8,154 bases of DNA, taken from contig UQVI01000085.1 of the NCBI GenBank assembly GCA_900544515.1, forward strand, positions 1 through 8,154. Reading direction: 5' to 3'. This DNA comes from an uncultured Oscillospiraceae bacterium (lineage in GTDB: Bacteria > Bacillota > Clostridia > Oscillospirales > Acutalibacteraceae). Positions 7,843 to 8,154 of the stretch are shown piece by piece. The position numbers and the translations under genes were made by a program. Under the pieces are notes generated by a model, which had not been told where the DNA came from, ran no database searches, and saw only the letters and a list, made by a program, of their open reading frames with translations. Within the stretch, counting starts at the first letter, position 1. The number at the start of each line of letters is the position of its first letter.

Positions 7843-7847
7843 GGAGG
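7841..7847 (+). promoter_or_regulatory. Ribosome binding site overlapping the sialidase stop codon
   Basis: AAGGAGG at 7841-7847 uses the last two bases of the sialidase TAA stop (7840-7842) and sits 7 nt before the ATG at 7855. It is a full-strength Shine-Dalgarno placed where terminating ribosomes would meet it. This strongly supports translation of the small ORF and suggests translational coupling to the sialidase. Confidence 0.85.
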
Positions 7848-7854
7848 AATTAAT

Positions 7855-7986
7855 ATGAAAAAATATGAAACTCCTTCTTATGAAGTTGAGTATTTCATAA
7901 TCAGAAACGAGATTTTTACAACAAGTGAAAATCCGGATACTGAGTTTGATTTTAATGAAGACGATATGGGCTTCAATCAGTTTTAA
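7855..7986 (+). CDS. Small acidic protein coupled to the sialidase (43 aa)
   Basis: This is a 43-codon ORF from ATG to TAA, 12 nt after the sialidase stop, with an ideal AAGGAGG ribosome binding site and an intrinsic terminator immediately downstream. Gene context is therefore much better than for a chance ORF. The protein begins MKKYETPSYEVEYFIIRN, then has EIFTTSENPDTEFDFNED and a Phe-containing acidic tail ending GFNQF. It has eleven Asp/Glu against three Lys/Arg, no Cys, no signal peptide and no membrane segment. From memory, short proteins starting MKKYExP.xEV with a central I/F-x-T-S recur in gut Firmicutes, but I cannot name a family or function. Possibilities are a partner or chaperone for the large secreted protein, a precursor peptide, or a regulatory leader. 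It shares the sialidase promoter. Confidence 0.8.
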   Translation: MKKYETPSYEVEYFIIRNEIFTTSENPDTEFDFNEDDMGFNQF

Positions 7987-7991
7987 ATTTT

Positions 7992-8023
7992 TGAGCAGGG
8001 GATAAAACCTCTGCTCATTTTTT
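7992..8023 (+). terminator. Intrinsic terminator of the sialidase unit
   Basis: A 9-bp stem containing one G-U pair, GAGCAGGGG (7993-8001) with CCTCTGCTC (8008-8016), has a 6-nt ATAAAA loop and is followed by six T residues (8018-8023). It begins six bases after the small ORF stop and would end the sialidase plus small ORF transcript. Confidence 0.92.
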
Positions 8024-8080
8024 GTGTTTTATTAAATGTAAAAACTTTGTAAATATTGTAAACAAACCGTTAACAAAACA

Positions 8081-8109
8081 TTGACCTATGCTTTATGTAA
8101 TTATATAAT
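8081..8109 (+). promoter_or_regulatory. Sigma-A promoter reading out of the insert
   Basis: A -35 TTGACC (8081-8086, 5/6), a 17-nt spacer and a perfect -10 TATAAT (8104-8109) stand just before the insert ends at 8111. It must serve a downstream gene that is not in the window. The AT-rich stretch before it (8024-8080) contains TTGTAAA twice (8047-8053, 8056-8062) and TTAACA (8070-8075), which may be operator elements but have no recognised identity. Confidence 0.7.
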
Positions 8110-8111
8110 AT

Positions 8112-8154
8112 CTGTCTCTTATACACATCTCCGAGCCCACGAGACTAAGGCGAA
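8112..8154 (-). other. Nextera read-2 adapter with index (non-genomic)
   Basis: CTGTCTCTTATACACATCT (8112-8130) is the reverse complement of the Tn5 mosaic end. CCGAGCCCACGAGAC (8131-8145) continues the Nextera read-2 adapter, and TAAGGCGA (8146-8153) matches the i7 index I recall as N701. It is library sequence and ends the genomic insert at 8111. Confidence 0.98.

Noticed and set aside
11..8130. A 19-bp perfect terminal inverted repeat (11-29 and 8112-8130) resembling a composite transposon
   Set aside because: The repeat is the Tn5 mosaic end used in Nextera libraries, and adapter sequence continues outside it on both sides. There is no transposase gene inside.

Overview
This window looks like a fragment of an AT-rich, Gram-positive gut Firmicute, probably of the Oscillospiraceae/Ruminococcaceae. 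The evidence is the low GC, strong AAGGAGG ribosome binding sites, near-consensus sigma-A promoters, a Firmicute-style signal peptide and a giant modular secreted glycosidase with FIVAR-like helical modules. The lineage is inferred from style, not from a marker gene. Both ends are not genomic: bases 1-29 and 8112-8154 are Illumina Nextera adapter, so the biological insert is 30-8111.

All genes lie on the + strand. The insert opens inside a class B penicillin-binding protein gene (30-965) that retains its transpeptidase domain but has lost its N-terminus. A WYL-family transcriptional regulator follows (1002-2006), with a probable promoter of its own inside the end of the PBP gene and a clear intrinsic terminator. 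After a 217-bp intergenic region with a strong promoter comes the dominant gene (2224-7842). It encodes a 1872-residue secreted GH33 sialidase with all seven expected active-site residues. The catalytic domain is followed by about 700 residues of mostly unrecognised beta-rich sequence, FIVAR-like modules and C-terminal beta domains, with no LPXTG, dockerin or transmembrane anchor.

A 43-codon acidic ORF (7855-7986) starts 12 nt after the sialidase stop, and its ribosome binding site overlaps that stop codon. A shared intrinsic terminator closes this two-gene unit. A consensus promoter at 8081-8109 then points out of the insert toward a gene that is not present.

The likely biology is release of sialic acid from host mucin or glycoprotein glycans by a large extracellular enzyme. 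The tightly coupled small acidic protein and the anchorless C-terminal domain are the least explained parts and the best candidates for something undescribed. No sialic acid transport or catabolism genes are visible, and nothing in the sequence shows that the WYL regulator controls the sialidase.
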